Shown piece by piece: positions 62,457-64,000 of a DNA stretch of 64,000 nt. Source of the stretch: Streptomyces xanthophaeus (GTDB lineage: Bacteria > Actinomycetota > Actinomycetes > Streptomycetales > Streptomycetaceae). Below the pieces are notes generated by a model. It had not been told where the DNA came from. It ran no database searches and saw only the letters and a program-made list of their open reading frames with translations. Both the position numbers and the translations under genes were made by a program. Numbering within the stretch: position 1 is the first letter of the stretch; each line of letters begins with the position of its first letter. The DNA is taken from positions 1,302,001-1,366,000 of the forward strand of contig NZ_CP076543.1 of assembly GCF_030440515.1 (NCBI RefSeq). Direction: 5' to 3'.

Positions 62457-63428
62457 TCAGAGGCTCGCGCCCTTGGAGCGGAGGTAGGCGATCGGGTCCA
62501 TGTCCGAGCCGTAGGACGGGGTCGTACGGATCTCGAAGTGGAGGTGGGGACCGGTCGAGTTGCCGGTGGAGCCGGAGAGGCCGATGGCCTGCCCGGCGGT
62601 GACGCTCTGGCCGGAGGAGACGGAGAGCTGGGACAGGTGGGCGTACTGGGAGTACTTGCCGTCCGCGTGCCGGATGACGATCTCGTTGCCGTACGAGCCG
62701 CTCCAGCCGGCGGAGACCACGGTGCCCGCGCCGACGGCCTTGACGGTGGTGCCCATGGAGGCGATGAAGTCGACGCCGGTGTGGTAGCCGGAGGACCACA
62801 TGCTGCCAGCGACCTTGTACTGGGTGGAGATGCCGCCGCTGACCGGGGCCACGAAGCCGGCGGCCGACTGCGGCGCGGCGGCGGGGGCCTCGGCCTGGGA
62901 CTCGGCGGCGGCTTCGCGCTGCGCCGGGGCGGCCTGCCCGGCCTGCTTGCGGACCGGCTTCGGCGCGGCCTGCGCGGCCGGCTTCGCGTCGACCTCGGGG
63001 GCCGGGGCGGCCTCGGCCTCCGCCTCGGCCGGAGCCGCCTCGGCGGGACCGCCGAGGTGCAGCTTCAGGCCCGGGTGGATCAGCGACGGGTTGCCGCCGA
63101 CGGCCTCGCGGTTGTCGGCGTACAGCTGCTCCCAGCCGCCGGACAGGTGGCGCTCGGCGGCGATCTTGGAGAGGTAGTCGCCCGGCACGACGGTGTAGAC
63201 GGTCGGCGCGGCCTGCACGGCGGCGACGGGGGCCGCCTGCAGAGCGGCGGGGGCCTGCGACGCCACCGCGGGGGTCACCGTGGTGGCGGCGGCCGGGGCG
63301 CCGGCCGCGTGGGCGCCGGCGGCACCGATCAGCGGCAGTGCGAGGGCCGCGCCACCGGTTCCGGCGACGGCGAAACCGCGGGAAAGGGAAAGGGACTTGG
63401 GACGGCGGTGCTTACTCTTTGCAGGCAT
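62457..63428 (-). CDS. Secreted M23 peptidase with LysM domain
   Basis: A 323-residue cell-wall endopeptidase. A signal peptide (FAVAGTGGAALALPLIGAAG to AHA) precedes a LysM domain (TVYTVVPGDYLSKIAAERHL to SLIHPGLKLHLGG), an Ala/Glu-rich linker, and a C-terminal M23 domain with YHTGVDFIASMGTTVKAVGA, YSQYAHLSQLSVSSGQSV and GPHLHFEIR (zinc ligands His/Asp/His). It cuts peptidoglycan cross-links during growth or germination. A c-di-AMP riboswitch precedes it in the 5' leader, matching the known ydaO control of streptomycete cell-wall hydrolases. Confidence 0.95.
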   Translation of the reverse strand: MPAKSKHRRPKSLSLSRGFAVAGTGGAALALPLIGAAGAHAAGAPAAATTVTPAVASQAPAALQAAPVAAVQAAPTVYTVVPGDYLSKIAAERHLSGGWEQLYADNREAVGGNPSLIHPGLKLHLGGPAEAAPAEAEAEAAPAPEVDAKPAAQAAPKPVRKQAGQAAPAQREAAAESQAEAPAAAPQSAAGFVAPVSGGISTQYKVAGSMWSSGYHTGVDFIASMGTTVKAVGAGTVVSAGWSGSYGNEIVIRHADGKYSQYAHLSQLSVSSGQSVTAGQAIGLSGSTGNSTGPHLHFEIRTTPSYGSDMDPIAYLRSKGASL

Positions 63429-63484
63429 GACGAATTCCTCTCCGGCGCCTGCGAGGTGAGCTGTCGGGTTCGGACTGGAGATGT

Positions 63485-63650
63485 CCGGCCGTACATGTAC
63501 GAGCCATGAACGACTTCACCCCGAGCCGTCCGGGAGAAATGATCTCCGGGCCGGCGGCTTACCTGGTTCCCCCGCTCCTGCCGCGCGAATAGGTCGGATG
63601 CGGTTTCCGGGAGGCGGCAGGATTTGGCGGTCCACCCGGATCGATCGCGA
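63485..63650 (-). promoter_or_regulatory. ydaO-type c-di-AMP riboswitch
   Basis: The leader of the M23 gene reads GATCCGGGTGGACCGCC, then a CCTGCCGCC/GCGGCAGG stem, GCGGGGGAACCAGGTAAG and CGGCTCGGGGTGAAGTCG. These are the conserved joints of the ydaO riboswitch (GGGGAACC and CUCGGGGUGAA). High c-di-AMP normally switches such genes off. Boundaries are approximate. Confidence 0.8.
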
Positions 63651-63921
63651 AGGTAATCCCTTGCGGCCACGGGGAACAAGCCGTGAATTCCCTGACGGAA
63701 TAACAGGCATGAGGGAGCGACGGAATTACCGTCACACTCCGTCCATTCGGCACCGCCAACAGCCGCTCCGACGGGGCCATTCACCTTTAACGATCAGGCA
63801 CTCACGGTCACCGTATGATCTGGCTCACGGGGACGTGCCCGATCTCGCCTCCGGATATGGCAAGTTGGCGCCAAGTAGTGTAATTCGGACAGAGGGCCCA
63901 CGACGTGGCGGAGGAGTTGCT

Positions 63922-64000
63922 TTGACCCAGCAGATACAGGAGCCGGAGCTGTCCGGAGTGCGCAATTTCCGCGATGTGGGCGGATTGCCGACTTCTGGCG
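63922..64000 (+). CDS. Tyrosine phosphatase-like protein (5' end only)
   Basis: TTG at 63922 follows GGAGGAG. The first 26 codons read TQQIQEPELSGVRNFRDVGG LPTSG. VRNFRDVGGLP is the typical N terminus of the Y_phosphatase3 family of bacterial tyrosine phosphatases. The catalytic HCxxGKDRT loop would lie beyond the window. A possible -10 (TAGTGTAAT) lies about 40 bp upstream. Confidence 0.75.
   Translation, partial: MTQQIQEPELSGVRNFRDVGGLPTSG

Overview
The window is a stretch of high-GC actinobacterial chromosome, almost certainly from Streptomyces or a close relative. The evidence is the extreme GC bias at third codon positions, frequent GTG and TTG starts, a complete conservon (cvnABCD), monomeric isocitrate dehydrogenase, a GH46 chitosanase, a Tat sulfatase paired with its formylglycine-generating enzyme, and an M23/LysM peptidase behind a ydaO-type riboswitch. 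No prophage, integrase, transposase or CRISPR array was found.

Positions 1-9505 form a nitrogen/agmatine-type region. It holds three agmatine-deiminase (PAD_porph) paralogues, one cytosolic and cut by the window edge, one Tat-secreted and one a Tat lipoprotein. It also holds a fused urease gamma-beta subunit, a urease alpha gene broken by two frameshifts, a Ser/Thr kinase and two paralogous TetR repressors. Five copies of one palindrome (TTGACTGAAAATTCAGTCAA and variants) lie upstream of these genes, which points to a single local regulon. From 9.5 to 23 kb come membrane and envelope genes: DUF4436, a PAP2 protein and flotillin/NfeD. The same stretch holds a PucR-type regulator beside an ABC-transporter relic and an NlpC/P60-like protein with seven near-identical C-terminal repeats. 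It also holds a secreted-peptide locus divergent from a LuxR regulator, a tRNA-Pro gene and one copy of a MITE-like repeat (the second copy is at 23.1 kb).

From 23 to 49 kb the content is mostly metabolism: lutABC, cobF, a class V aminotransferase, a scar of two decayed genes, a GH71-like glycosidase, sulfatase with FGE, a membrane-tethered PemK-like protein, icd, chitosanase, CorA, a molbindin, the LysG/LysE pair, a tandem Nudix protein, two MFS transporters and GAPDH. From 49.3 to 54.5 kb lies the most unusual locus. It encodes a 29-residue peptide with a perfect Shine-Dalgarno sequence, a PaaK/CapK-like adenylate-forming enzyme, a multi-pass membrane protein with the YD / GxGD / PAL signature of presenilin-type intramembrane aspartyl proteases, and a phospholipase D-like protein. 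All four are co-oriented and divergent from an IclR regulator, with a palindrome between. It looks like a processed-peptide (signal or RiPP-like) system. From 54.6 kb to the end come a second identical tRNA-Pro, the conservon with a GAF protein, an MBL-fold hydrolase, a GDSL hydrolase, the M23 peptidase with its riboswitch, and the first 26 codons of a tyrosine phosphatase.

All functional calls come from reading motifs and translations by eye. No database search was available.
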